DNA of 35,030 nucleotides from Arthrobacter sp. Bi26 (GTDB lineage: Bacteria; Actinomycetota; Actinomycetes; Actinomycetales; Micrococcaceae), in NCBI RefSeq assembly GCF_918697925.1, contig NZ_CAKKMF010000055.1, forward strand, positions 1 through 35,030. The letters run 5' to 3'. This document shows, one piece after another, positions 17,210 to 24,886 of this stretch; positions within the stretch are counted from its first letter, which is position 1; each line of letters opens with the position of its first letter. The position numbers and the translations under genes are program-made. Below the pieces are notes generated by a model. The model was not told the DNA's origin. It searched no databases and worked only from the letters and a program-made list of their open reading frames with translations.

Positions 17210-18214
17210 ATGCAAATTGCGTTGCTGGGAGACGTCATGCTGGGCCGTCTGGTGAACCGGCACCTGGCAACGGCCAGGCCTGCCTATCCGTGGGGCGACA
17301 CGCTGGAGCTCCTGAGGCAGGCGGACGTTCGCATTGCCAACCTGGAGTGCGTCCTGGCGTCCGGCGGCGGCCCCGAGCCTGGCAAGATCTTCCACTTCCG
17401 CTCGGACCCGAAGAACGTGGCCAGTCTCCTCGCCGCCGGGATCGACGTCGTCTCGCTCGCCAACAACCACGTCCTGGATTTCGGCCCGGACGCGTTCCGG
17501 GAAATGCTGCCGGTCCTCGACAGCCGCGGAATCCTGCATGCCGGCGCCGGCCCGGACCTGGACGCCGCCCGCCGCCCGGCGGTGCGGCGCGTAGGCGCTG
17601 TCGCCGTCGGATTCATTGCCTTCACGGACAACCAGCCCGACTGGGAGGCCGGCACCGCTACCCCCGGGGTCTACTACGTTCCGGTGGAGGATGCCGCCGT
17701 CGGCGGCGGCGCCCGGCGCGGCGGGGCACGATTGGACGGGCTTTTGGACCTGGTCAGGCGGACCAAGGCCCGCGTCCAGTTCCTCATCGTGTCGGCCCAT
17801 TGGGGCGGCAACTGGGGCTACGACGTCCCGCCCCGGCACCAGGACCTCGCCCGGGACCTCATCGAGGCCGGAGCCGACCTCGTCTTCGGCCACTCGCCCC
17901 ATATTTTCCGCGGCGTCGGGATCCACCGGAACCGTCCCATTATTTACAGCGCCGGCGACTTCGTTGACGACTATGCTGTGGACCCCGCCGAGCGCAATGA
18001 CCAGTCATTCGTGTTCATGCTTGACACCGACGGCGGTGCACCGCGCACGCTTCGGCTCTATCCCACGGTCATCGCCGGATTCCAGGCCCGGCTGGCCCGG
18101 GGATCGGCGCCCGATATCGCCGCCCGGATGCAGCGGCTGAGCGGCCACCTGGGCACGCTGGGCAGCTGGAACCCGTCCGGCCGCTGCCTGGAGATTCCGC
18201 TGGACCAGAACTGA
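17210..18214 (+). CDS. CapA-family metallophosphoesterase-like protein
   Basis: This protein has 334 residues and belongs to the CapA/PgsA family, with a calcineurin-like metallophosphoesterase fold. Seen motifs are GDVMLGR (7-13), ANLEC (43-47), SLANNHVLD (82-90), then SAHWGGNW and GHSPHIFRG, which supply the metal ligands. CapA takes part in poly-gamma-glutamate export or capsule formation, but many solo actinobacterial homologues have no capsule genes near them, as here. No signal peptide is seen, so it may act in the cytoplasm. The M. tuberculosis DosR-regulon gene Rv0574c belongs to this family. The ATG at 17210 has a weak ribosome-binding site; it begins at the first core strand. Confidence 0.85.
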   Translation: MQIALLGDVMLGRLVNRHLATARPAYPWGDTLELLRQADVRIANLECVLASGGGPEPGKIFHFRSDPKNVASLLAAGIDVVSLANNHVLDFGPDAFREMLPVLDSRGILHAGAGPDLDAARRPAVRRVGAVAVGFIAFTDNQPDWEAGTATPGVYYVPVEDAAVGGGARRGGARLDGLLDLVRRTKARVQFLIVSAHWGGNWGYDVPPRHQDLARDLIEAGADLVFGHSPHIFRGVGIHRNRPIIYSAGDFVDDYAVDPAERNDQSFVFMLDTDGGAPRTLRLYPTVIAGFQARLARGSAPDIAARMQRLSGHLGTLGSWNPSGRCLEIPLDQN

Positions 18215-18245
18215 ACCGGCGTAGTGGGCCAGCCGACGGACTGTT

Positions 18246-18275
18246 TGTCAGGCTGGTTGCTTGTCAGGCTGGTTG
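18246..18275. repeat. tandem 15-base repeat at the 3' end of the LLM gene
   Basis: Two perfect copies of TTGTCAGGCTGGTTG (18246-18260 and 18261-18275) are followed by a degenerate third copy to about 18290. The repeats encode the last residues of the frameshifted monooxygenase tail and lie at the convergent end with the CapA gene. Confidence 0.85.
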
Positions 18276-19339
18276 TTTGTCGGTCCGGCTGCTTGCCGGG
18301 CCGGCGGAGACCTCCCGGTTGACGGCGGGCATGATCTCCGTGGCCAGCATTCAATCGACCGGGCCGTCTCGGCAAACGGTAGGCCGCCCAGGCCGATCTG
18401 GGCCAGGTATCGCGTGTTCCCCAGCGTCTGGTGGATCTCCAGGAGCTTCTCGGTGATCTGTTGCGGGCTCCCGACCAGCAACCCGCCGCCCGGTTCGGTC
18501 CAGGAATCGAAGGTGGAACGGGGGAAGTGGTCTACGGGGCGTGGCATGTTTTGTTCGAAGTAGGCCCGGTAGTGGGGGTAAAACGTGTCGCGCGCCTGCT
18601 GGGACGTCGGCGCCGCGTAGAAGTGGCCGCCGGCCCCCACCGGCAGAGCGCCGGCGTCGTGACCGGCCTCGGCAGCGCTTTCGCGGTAGAGCTCAACTAG
18701 GCGGCGGAAACGGGCCGGCCCTGACAGCAGGGCGATAAACAGAGGAAGCCCCAGCCTGCCCGCCCGGGAAAAGCTCGCCGGCGTGCCGCCGACGCCCACC
18801 CAGACCGGCAGCTTCGCCTGCACCGGGCGCGGGGCGATGTCCATGCCCGGGATGCTCTGAGTCAGTCTTCCCGACCACTGCACTGTGGCGTTGTCCCGGG
18901 CGTTGTCCCGCAGTTCCAGCAGCAGGCGCAGCTTCTCATCGAACAGGGCGTCGTAGTCCTCGAGCTTGTGGCCGAACAGCGGATAGGACTCCACGAACGC
19001 GCCGCGGCCTGCAATGATCTCGGCCCGGCCGTCGGAGATCAGGTCCAGCGTGGCGAACTGCTCAAAGAGCCGCACGGGGTCCTGGGTGGAGAGCACCGTC
19101 ACGGCCGTGCCCAGCCGGATATTGGATGTTTCCCGGGCGATCGCGGCCAGGACGATTTCCGGGGCCGAGAGGGCGAAGTCGCGCCGATGATGCTCCCCCA
19201 ACCCCAGGAACCCGAGGCCCGCCTGATCTGCCAGCTTGGCGAGATCGATGATCTCTTTCAGCCGCTGCTGCGGGGACAGCGCCATGCCGGTGCTGCTGTT
19301 GCGGGAGAGCTCACCAAAAGTGAAGATACCAAAGTCCAT
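18248..19339 (-). CDS. LLM-class flavin-dependent monooxygenase, C-terminus frameshifted
   Basis: This bacterial luciferase-like enzyme has 363 residues, probably FMN-dependent (MDFGIFTFGE at the start, GLGEHHRRDFA, IRLGTAVTVLSTQDPVRL, IIAGRGAFVESYPLFG, PVWVGVGG). Near position 18350 the family-like C-terminus changes into an Arg/Pro-rich tail. Adding one base there restores a natural end, ATG CTG GCC onwards: MLATEIMPAVNREVSAG, with a stop at 18264. So there is a one-base deletion or a sequencing error. The core is intact and probably active. I chose ATG at 19339; an ATG at 19360 is possible with AGGA 10 bases before it. The substrate is unknown. Confidence 0.85.
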   Translation of the reverse strand: MDFGIFTFGELSRNSSTGMALSPQQRLKEIIDLAKLADQAGLGFLGLGEHHRRDFALSAPEIVLAAIARETSNIRLGTAVTVLSTQDPVRLFEQFATLDLISDGRAEIIAGRGAFVESYPLFGHKLEDYDALFDEKLRLLLELRDNARDNATVQWSGRLTQSIPGMDIAPRPVQAKLPVWVGVGGTPASFSRAGRLGLPLFIALLSGPARFRRLVELYRESAAEAGHDAGALPVGAGGHFYAAPTSQQARDTFYPHYRAYFEQNMPRPVDHFPRSTFDSWTEPGGGLLVGSPQQITEKLLEIHQTLGNTRYLAQIGLGGLPFAETARSIECWPRRSCPPSTGRSPPARQAAGPTNNQPDKQPA

Positions 19340-19342
19340 ATT

Positions 19343-19356
19343 TATTGAACATTCAA
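19343..19356. promoter_or_regulatory. inverted repeat ATTGAA-NN-TTCAAT at the LLM gene start
   Basis: Plus strand ATTGAACATTCAAT has two perfect six-base arms around CA. It is four bases upstream of the preferred ATG and inside the gene if the upstream ATG is used. AT-rich palindromes of this kind are typical targets of MarR, TetR or HxlR regulators, but no such gene is beside it. Confidence 0.35.
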
Positions 19357-19542
19357 TCATTTGAATTCATTCCTGGCCCCAGCCGGCGGCCGTGGCGGAC
19401 CTCCCGGCGAGGCAAAACGGCACCTGAGACCCGCCGCGCCGGTGCCTCACGGCCGGGGGCGCAGGAATAATCGATGGCCCGCGCCGTTCCGCTCCGTCGG
19501 CGCCGACGTCCCGCACCAAACCGGCGGGGGCATGAGGCCCCG
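19357..19542. other. intergenic stretch without visible features
   Basis: Between the LLM gene start and the GlnR-like boxes of the ammonium transporter I see no convincing gene, hairpin or repeat. The frames through it are Arg/Pro/Gly-rich and look like chance. Confidence 0.6.
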
Positions 19543-19611
19543 TTTACATTCCTGAAACATGCCGGTCACGCGAACTTCACGCCCTCGCGATTCCCGTAAC
19601 GTGCCCGCAAC
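19543..19611 (+). promoter_or_regulatory. two GlnR-like boxes upstream of amtB
   Basis: TTTAC-N6-GAAAC-N6-GTCAC-N6-TTCAC occupies 19543-19580 with exact 11-base spacing of half sites. A second pair GTAAC-N6-GCAAC follows at 19596-19611. This matches the actinobacterial GlnR pattern gTnAC-N6-GaAAc repeated, known from Streptomyces and Mycobacterium amtB and glnA promoters. The site ends 104 bases before the amtB start, a normal place for activation under nitrogen limitation. Confidence 0.65.
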
Positions 19612-19715
19612 TTTTCGCCCCACTGCCGGAAACATGGCTCCGCGACGATTGAATCCGGACCGGGGGGCCGGCGGCGACGTGTCCCGGTACGGAAGACTGA
19701 CGAGAAGGGACCCCG

Positions 19716-21074
19716 GTGGAACTCACTGCTGGAAGTGTCTGGATGATTGTTTCGGCGGCGCTCGTTCTGCTGATGACCCCCGCACTGGGCCTCTTTTACG
19801 GCGGCATGACCAGGGCCAAGGCCTCGCTCAACATGATGATGATGAGCTTCGTCTCGATCGGGATAGTCGGCGTGGTGTGGGTCCTCTGGGGCTACTCGAT
19901 GAGCACCGGGCAGGGTGTCCTCGGGGTGTTCGGCAACCCGTTCGCCAGCTTCGGCCTGAGCGGCCTCATCGGTTCGCCCGACTTGATCAAGGCCGGCTAC
20001 AGCGCCACGTTTGCCATCCTCACCGTGGCCCTCATCAGCGGCGCCATCGCCGACCGCGCGAAATTCACCTCCTGGGCCCTGTTCGTTCCCATCTGGATCA
20101 CCCTCGTGTACTGCCCCTTGGCCTTCATGGTCTGGGGCGGCGGCCTCATGAGTGCCGGCGGTGCCGTGAGCGCCGTCTTCGGCCAGGTCATCGACTTCGC
20201 CGGCGGCACCGTGGTGGAAATCGCGTCCGGAACCGCGGCCCTGGTTTTGGTCCTGATCCTGGGCAACCGGCATGGCTTCGGCAAGGACCCAGGCCACCGC
20301 CCCCACAACATTCCCTTCATCATGCTCGGCGCAGGCATCCTGTGGTTCGGCTGGTTCGGCTTCAACGCCGGCGCCGCCACCACCGTGGAGCAGGCCGGCT
20401 TGATCTGGGTGAACACCCTGGCCGCCCCCGCCGCGGCCATGATCAGCTGGCTGGTCGTCGAGAAGGTCCGCCACGGCCACCCCACCTCCCTGGGCGCCGC
20501 GTCCGGCGCCGTTGCCGGCCTGGTGGCGATCACGCCGTCGTGCGCCAACATCAGCCCCCTCGCCGCGCTGGGCCTGGGCTTCGTGGCCGGAGCGGCCTGT
20601 GCGGTGTTCGTGGACCTGAAGTTCAAGTTCGGCTTCGATGACTCGCTCGACGTCGTCGGCGTCCACCTCGGCGGCGGCCTGATCGGCACGCTCGCCCTGG
20701 GTTTCATTGCCCTCCCGGTGGACGGTGCAGGCGGCGGGCTGTTCTACGGCGGCGGGCTGCACCAGCTCATCGCGCAGACCGTGGCCGTCCTCATCACAGT
20801 GGCGGTGTCCGGCCTCGGGACGGCCGTGATCGGACTCGCCATCCACAAGACGCTCGGGTTCCGGGTCAGCCGCGAGGACGAGCTCGCCGGAGTCGACCGG
20901 TCCGAGCACGCCGAGACCGCGTACGCGTTTGCCGAACTCGGTTTCAGCCGGTTCAACCCGTTCGGCCACCACGTCCGCGCGGCGCACGCCGTCCACGCCG
21001 CGACGGCCGCCCACGCCGCCGACAGGGCGCCGGAGAACGTGCCCGCGCCGGCAAAGGAAGGCAGCCTCGTCTGA
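19716..21074 (+). CDS. amtB: ammonium transporter (Amt family) with Glu at the first twin-His site
   Basis: This ammonium channel has 452 residues and eleven membrane segments. Family motifs are LGLFYGGMTRAK (24-35), DFAGGTVVEIASG (160-172), WFGFNAGAATT and SLDVVGVHLGG. The pore twin-histidine pair is altered: the first position is Glu168 (GAA at 20217-20219), while the second, His317, is kept. Glu at the first site is known in fungal Mep1 and Mep3. The tail after about 385 is long, with the conserved REDELAGVDRSEHAETAY motif contacting PII proteins, then an Ala/His-rich end. The start is GTG at 19716 with GAAGGGA upstream. No glnK or glnD follows. Two GlnR-like boxes lie upstream, so expression should rise on nitrogen limitation. 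Confidence 0.92.
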   Translation: MELTAGSVWMIVSAALVLLMTPALGLFYGGMTRAKASLNMMMMSFVSIGIVGVVWVLWGYSMSTGQGVLGVFGNPFASFGLSGLIGSPDLIKAGYSATFAILTVALISGAIADRAKFTSWALFVPIWITLVYCPLAFMVWGGGLMSAGGAVSAVFGQVIDFAGGTVVEIASGTAALVLVLILGNRHGFGKDPGHRPHNIPFIMLGAGILWFGWFGFNAGAATTVEQAGLIWVNTLAAPAAAMISWLVVEKVRHGHPTSLGAASGAVAGLVAITPSCANISPLAALGLGFVAGAACAVFVDLKFKFGFDDSLDVVGVHLGGGLIGTLALGFIALPVDGAGGGLFYGGGLHQLIAQTVAVLITVAVSGLGTAVIGLAIHKTLGFRVSREDELAGVDRSEHAETAYAFAELGFSRFNPFGHHVRAAHAVHAATAAHAADRAPENVPAPAKEGSLV

Positions 21075-21194
21075 GGCAGCGGACCAACGGCGGCACAAGA
21101 TTTCCCAAAGGTCCCGTGTGTAAGACCCGGCCGGAGGCTTAAGATATGGGCGGGGGGCACTCGAATTAGCGAACTCGCTTAATGGGAGGCCACG

Positions 21195-22643
21195 ATGTTC
21201 AGCCAAGCCAGCCGCAAGGCGTCAGACCCGCAGCTAACATCGGTGGCGCGGGCCCCGCGCAGACACCGGGGCAGCGCCCTTCCCAGACCGGACCGACTCC
21301 GGTACCGGCGCGCACTGGCCTCGCTGACAGTCATTGCGCTGGTCTCCTGCTTCGGTCTGGCGGCGGCTGCCCCATCCTCCGCGGCTGAAACGGCGCAAAA
21401 CTACATTGTGGTGCTCAAGGACGGCGTCGTGGACGCCGGAGCCACGGCTACGGCCCAGCAAAGAGCCTACGGATTCACGGCGTCGAAGGTCTATCGCAAC
21501 GCTGTGAACGGCTATTCCGCCGTCCTGACCGCGTCCCAGGTGCAACGCCTCAAGGCCGACCCCAATGTCGACTTCGTCACTGTCGGCCGAACATTCCAGC
21601 AACCGCGGGATCTTGGGACCGCGGCCACCCAGGAGACACCGTTTTGGCGGAAGCGGATCGCCGGAACTAGCTCCGACGTCCGGAAGGCCCTCGACAAAGG
21701 TCCTTCGCGGATCAATGTCAACGTCGCAGTGATCGACAGCGGCATCGATGCGACCCACCCGGACCTGAACGTCAAGGGCGGCGTTGACTGCCAGTCCGGC
21801 TCCCCCGTGGACGTGAATCCTGTTGTTGATGTTTTGGGGCACGGGACATTTGTTGCGGGCGTCATCGGCGCCCGGAACAACCGCCTGGGCGTCATCGGGA
21901 CCGCTCCGGGCACCCCGCTGTGGTCCGTCCGGGTGGTTGACGACGCCGGCCTGATCTCCGAGCAGAGCCTGATCTGCGCGATCGACTGGGTGACCTCGAC
22001 GCAGAAGGACGATGACCCGGACAACGACATCGCCGTGGCCAACATCAGCATCGCCGGCGGCGCCCCGGACACACCCAACTGCGGCAAGGGCACGGACGCG
22101 ATGCACTACGCCATCTGCCGTTCTGTCCGGGCCGGCGTCACGTACGCCGTCGCGGCCGGCAACGCCGGTGAGGACTTCGCCAACACCGTTCCGGCCACCT
22201 ACGACCAGGTCCTGACCGCCACCGCCATGGGCGACTTCGACGGAAAGGCCGGTGGCGACGCCGCCCCGAACTGCGGTCCCGACGACTTTGGGAAGTACGG
22301 GCAAAAGGATGACCAGTCGGCATTCTTCTCCAACTTCGCCACCACAAGCAAGGACAAGGCCCACACAGTCTCCGGCCCCGGAGTGTGCATGCTCTCCACC
22401 TGGCCCGGCGGCTACAGCATAAGCAACGGCACCAGCTTCGCCAGCCCGGCCGTGGCCGGGTCCGTGGCCCTGTGCATCAGCCAGAAGGCCTGCACGGGTT
22501 CAGCCGAGCACGTCATGGAGCAGTACCTGGACCTGACGAAGTCATACTCGAAGCGGCACCACGACTATGGCTTCGACGGCGATCCCATCCACCCGGTCGG
22601 GTCGCGGTACTACGGCTATCTGACGCAGACGACGAGCTTCTGA
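21195..22643 (+). CDS. secreted subtilisin-like serine protease (S8)
   Basis: This protein has 482 residues. A long basic N-region is followed by a hydrophobic signal core (about 41-60) and an Ala-rich cleavage region near SSAAE (61-65). Residues about 69-135 resemble an I9 inhibitor propeptide (YIVVLKDGV..., then LKADPNVDFVTVGRTF). The catalytic triad is Asp181 in VIDSGID, His216 in GHGTFVAG and Ser414 in NGTSFASPAVAG, with the oxyanion Asn323 in AAGNAGED. Six cysteines or more in the catalytic domain suggest disulfides. No C-terminal anchor or PPC domain is present, so it is released. The ATG at 21195 has GGGAGG upstream. It is a single gene, after amtB by 120 bases. It probably degrades extracellular protein for nutrients. 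Confidence 0.92.
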   Translation: MFSQASRKASDPQLTSVARAPRRHRGSALPRPDRLRYRRALASLTVIALVSCFGLAAAAPSSAAETAQNYIVVLKDGVVDAGATATAQQRAYGFTASKVYRNAVNGYSAVLTASQVQRLKADPNVDFVTVGRTFQQPRDLGTAATQETPFWRKRIAGTSSDVRKALDKGPSRINVNVAVIDSGIDATHPDLNVKGGVDCQSGSPVDVNPVVDVLGHGTFVAGVIGARNNRLGVIGTAPGTPLWSVRVVDDAGLISEQSLICAIDWVTSTQKDDDPDNDIAVANISIAGGAPDTPNCGKGTDAMHYAICRSVRAGVTYAVAAGNAGEDFANTVPATYDQVLTATAMGDFDGKAGGDAAPNCGPDDFGKYGQKDDQSAFFSNFATTSKDKAHTVSGPGVCMLSTWPGGYSISNGTSFASPAVAGSVALCISQKACTGSAEHVMEQYLDLTKSYSKRHHDYGFDGDPIHPVGSRYYGYLTQTTSF

Positions 22644-22681
22644 CGGAACGGGCTTGAGGCCGCTGGCCGCGGGTCTGGCAG

Positions 22682-22766
22682 GTCTCAGGCGCGGGTCTCG
22701 GCCGCCGGTTCGAGGTTTCAGCGGCGGGTCTCAGCCGCGGGTTTCAGCGGCGGGTTTCAGCCTAGG
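22682..22766. repeat. 13-base tandem repeats between convergent genes
   Basis: Copies of GTTTCAGCGGCGG with variants (GTCTCAGCCGCGG and similar) stand head to tail: 22682-22694, 22695-22707, a 7-base break, then 22715-22727, 22728-22740, 22741-22753 and 22754-22766. The last copy includes the stop codon of the response regulator. They fill most of the gap between the subtilase and the two-component system. Confidence 0.85.
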
Positions 22767-23437
22767 AGCCGGCGCTGATAGGCGAAGGCCACCAGCTGAA
22801 GCCGCGTCCCGAGCCCCAGCTTGCCCAGCACGCTCCTGAGGTGTGTCTTGACGGTCGCCTCGGAAACGAACAGGCTTCCGGCTATCTCACCGTTGGCCAG
22901 CCCCTTGGCCGCGAGCAGGAAGACGTCCCGTTCCCGGGCCGAGAGCACTTCCAGCACGGACAGGTCCGGGCCCCCGGCCGGCACGGTCCGGGCCGCATGC
23001 TGGAACAGATCCTGGACTGATCCCGGCGCAATCACGGAGTAGCCCGAGTACACGGTCCGGATCGCGGCGAGCAGGAACTCGGGTTCCGCGCTCTTGAGCA
23101 GGTAGCCGCTGGCCCCGGCGTGCACGGCGTCGACCACCGCCTGGTCCCGGTTGAAGGTGGTCAAGGCGATGATCTTCGGCGCTCCGGTGCCCGCGGCTTC
23201 CGCCTGCTGCACGATCCGCCGCGTGGCGCCGATGCCGTCCAGGACCGGCATGCGCAGGTCCATGAGCATCACATCGGGGCACCGTTCGACGGCGAATGCC
23301 GCCGCCTGCGCGCCGTCGCCGGCTTCCCAGGACATCGCCATGTCCGGCTGGCTTTCCACCAGCATCCGGATTCCCGCACGGAACAGCGCCTGGTCATCGA
23401 CGATCGCCACAGTGATGGCCGCCCCGGCATCAGCCAC
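22757..23437 (-). CDS. NarL/LuxR-family response regulator
   Basis: This protein has 226 residues. The receiver domain (about 8-128) has the acidic pair Asp14-Asp15, phosphoacceptor Asp60 in VMLMDLRMP, Thr93/Thr94 and Lys115 in GYLLKS. The C-terminal LuxR helix-turn-helix (about 160-222) shows LSARERDVFLLAAKGLANGEIA and the recognition helix SEATVKTHLRSVLGKLG. It binds DNA after phosphorylation by the upstream kinase. The GTG at 23437 overlaps the kinase stop by eight bases, giving translational coupling and a normal family length. A frame extending to 23536 would overlap the kinase by more than 100 bases and is unlikely. The regulated genes are unknown; the partner kinase and an LssY_C protein are the neighbours. 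Confidence 0.9.
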   Translation of the reverse strand: MADAGAAITVAIVDDQALFRAGIRMLVESQPDMAMSWEAGDGAQAAAFAVERCPDVMLMDLRMPVLDGIGATRRIVQQAEAAGTGAPKIIALTTFNRDQAVVDAVHAGASGYLLKSAEPEFLLAAIRTVYSGYSVIAPGSVQDLFQHAARTVPAGGPDLSVLEVLSARERDVFLLAAKGLANGEIAGSLFVSEATVKTHLRSVLGKLGLGTRLQLVAFAYQRRLLG

Positions 23438-24776
23438 GGTCGCCGGCCTCCCCAAGCGACACGTCCGGGCGTGCTGCAGGACTTCCCGCGGGAACCAGGA
23501 CTGGCTCCGCGCCGGTGACGGCGCCAGCGTCGGCAATCATCCTGCCATCAATCATGGTGCCGTAGGGGATAAAGACGGTCACCCGGTACTGCTCGCCGTC
23601 GGGGCCGGCCGTCATCCAGCCCCCTGCGAGGTGGGCGCGTTCCCGCATCCCCGCGAGGCCGCGGCCCACCCGCGTTTCAGCGGCGCGGTCCGGGTTGTCC
23701 GCCGCGGCCGGGATCCCCGATGCCACATGCAGCGTCAGCCCGGGGCCGCTCCAGTCCAGGTGCAGCCGCACTGCGGTCCCCCGGCCGCCGTGCTTCAGGG
23801 CGTTGGTCAGGCATTCCTGGATGATCCGGAAGACCGCGAGCTGCTGCCCGGCGGAGAGCCCCGCGGGTGCACCGGACTCGCTCTGTTCGATTGCGAGGCT
23901 GTCCTGCATGCGCGCGACCAGCGGCCCGACGTCGCTGAGCTGGGGCTGGGGCGTGACCACGCCGTCGTCGTGCACTCCCTCGATGACGCGCTGCGCGTCC
24001 ACCAGAGCGCTCCGGGCCGACGTCGCGATGTTTTCCAGGGCGTTCAACACGGCCCTCGGCTGGTCCTTGCTCAGGTAGCGGGTGCCATCCGCCTGTGCCG
24101 CGATCACGGCGAGGGAATGGGCCAGGACATCGTGCAGGTCCCGGCCGATCCGCGTCCGCTCCTGCTCCACGATCAGTTCCACCTCGGCTTCGCGGAGGCT
24201 GGTCTGGGCCATGGTCCGGGCCCGGAAGAGGCTGCCGCGCTCCTCGAAGAGGGCCAGCGCCAGCCCGACGGCGGCGCATGCGGCCGCGATCAGCAGCAGC
24301 AGCGAAAAGAGCTGCCAGCCGAAGGCCCGAAACGTCCACCGGTCGCCCATGTACAGCGGCGGAAACCAACCCACGCCGGCGCTGTAACGCCACGACAGCA
24401 TCAGGAATGTCATGGCGCCGGCGAACACCACAGTGGCGCCGGCCGCGATGAAGCGTGTCCTGCGCCCGGCCGTCCACTGGATGAAAGCCAGTGCCACAAA
24501 CGACCCGAGGTAGATGGCCCAGTGGTTGGCGTGCATCGCGGGAATGGCGTTCCCGAGCTGGCCCGCGAGCAGCCCTGCCGTGAATCCGAGCGACACATAG
24601 GGCTTCCAGGCGGCGAGGGCGATGGCCGCCGTCATGAGGATCAGCGGCCACGTCCCCTCCCATGTGTGGAGGCCTGGCCCCATTCTGCCGGCCTCGGCCA
24701 CGCACCACAGCGTGAAAAAGAGAACGGCCGCCGCGGGGGCGCCCCAATGCCGCATGACTTTCAGTAGTGCTTCCAT
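23430..24776 (-). CDS. NarL-type sensor histidine kinase
   Basis: This membrane sensor kinase has 448 residues. About five or six hydrophobic segments fill residues 14-177 with no large extracellular domain, so it may sense the membrane or a transmembrane signal, like DesK-type kinases. The dimerisation region contains the phospho-His215 in RTRIGRDLHDVLAHS (HisKA_3 type). The ATPase part has the N box NALKHG and the G box GRGLAGMRERA. A polar tail of about 45 residues follows. I chose ATG at 24776; ATG at 24854 adds 26 residues without a ribosome-binding site. It is coupled to the response regulator by an eight-base overlap and divergent from the LssY_C gene with 110 bases between starts. Confidence 0.9.
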   Translation of the reverse strand: MEALLKVMRHWGAPAAAVLFFTLWCVAEAGRMGPGLHTWEGTWPLILMTAAIALAAWKPYVSLGFTAGLLAGQLGNAIPAMHANHWAIYLGSFVALAFIQWTAGRRTRFIAAGATVVFAGAMTFLMLSWRYSAGVGWFPPLYMGDRWTFRAFGWQLFSLLLLIAAACAAVGLALALFEERGSLFRARTMAQTSLREAEVELIVEQERTRIGRDLHDVLAHSLAVIAAQADGTRYLSKDQPRAVLNALENIATSARSALVDAQRVIEGVHDDGVVTPQPQLSDVGPLVARMQDSLAIEQSESGAPAGLSAGQQLAVFRIIQECLTNALKHGGRGTAVRLHLDWSGPGLTLHVASGIPAAADNPDRAAETRVGRGLAGMRERAHLAGGWMTAGPDGEQYRVTVFIPYGTMIDGRMIADAGAVTGAEPVLVPAGSPAARPDVSLGEAGDRG

Positions 24777-24886
24777 GCCTGTCACCCTATCCACGGGTGT
24801 GGGCACCAGACGGTCAAATCCGGCCGCGCTCAGCCTTTGAGCCAGAAGTTTCATCTTTCGAGCCAGCCGCCGCTGGTGCGCGTAGT

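Noticed and set aside
19566..21206. 546-codon minus-strand open frame opposite amtB
   Set aside because: It mirrors the third-codon GC bias of the ammonium transporter and gives a low-complexity Glu/His/Gly-rich product with no recognisable domain.
22682..22766. CRISPR-like array
   Set aside because: The 13-base units adjoin with no unique spacers and no cas genes are present.
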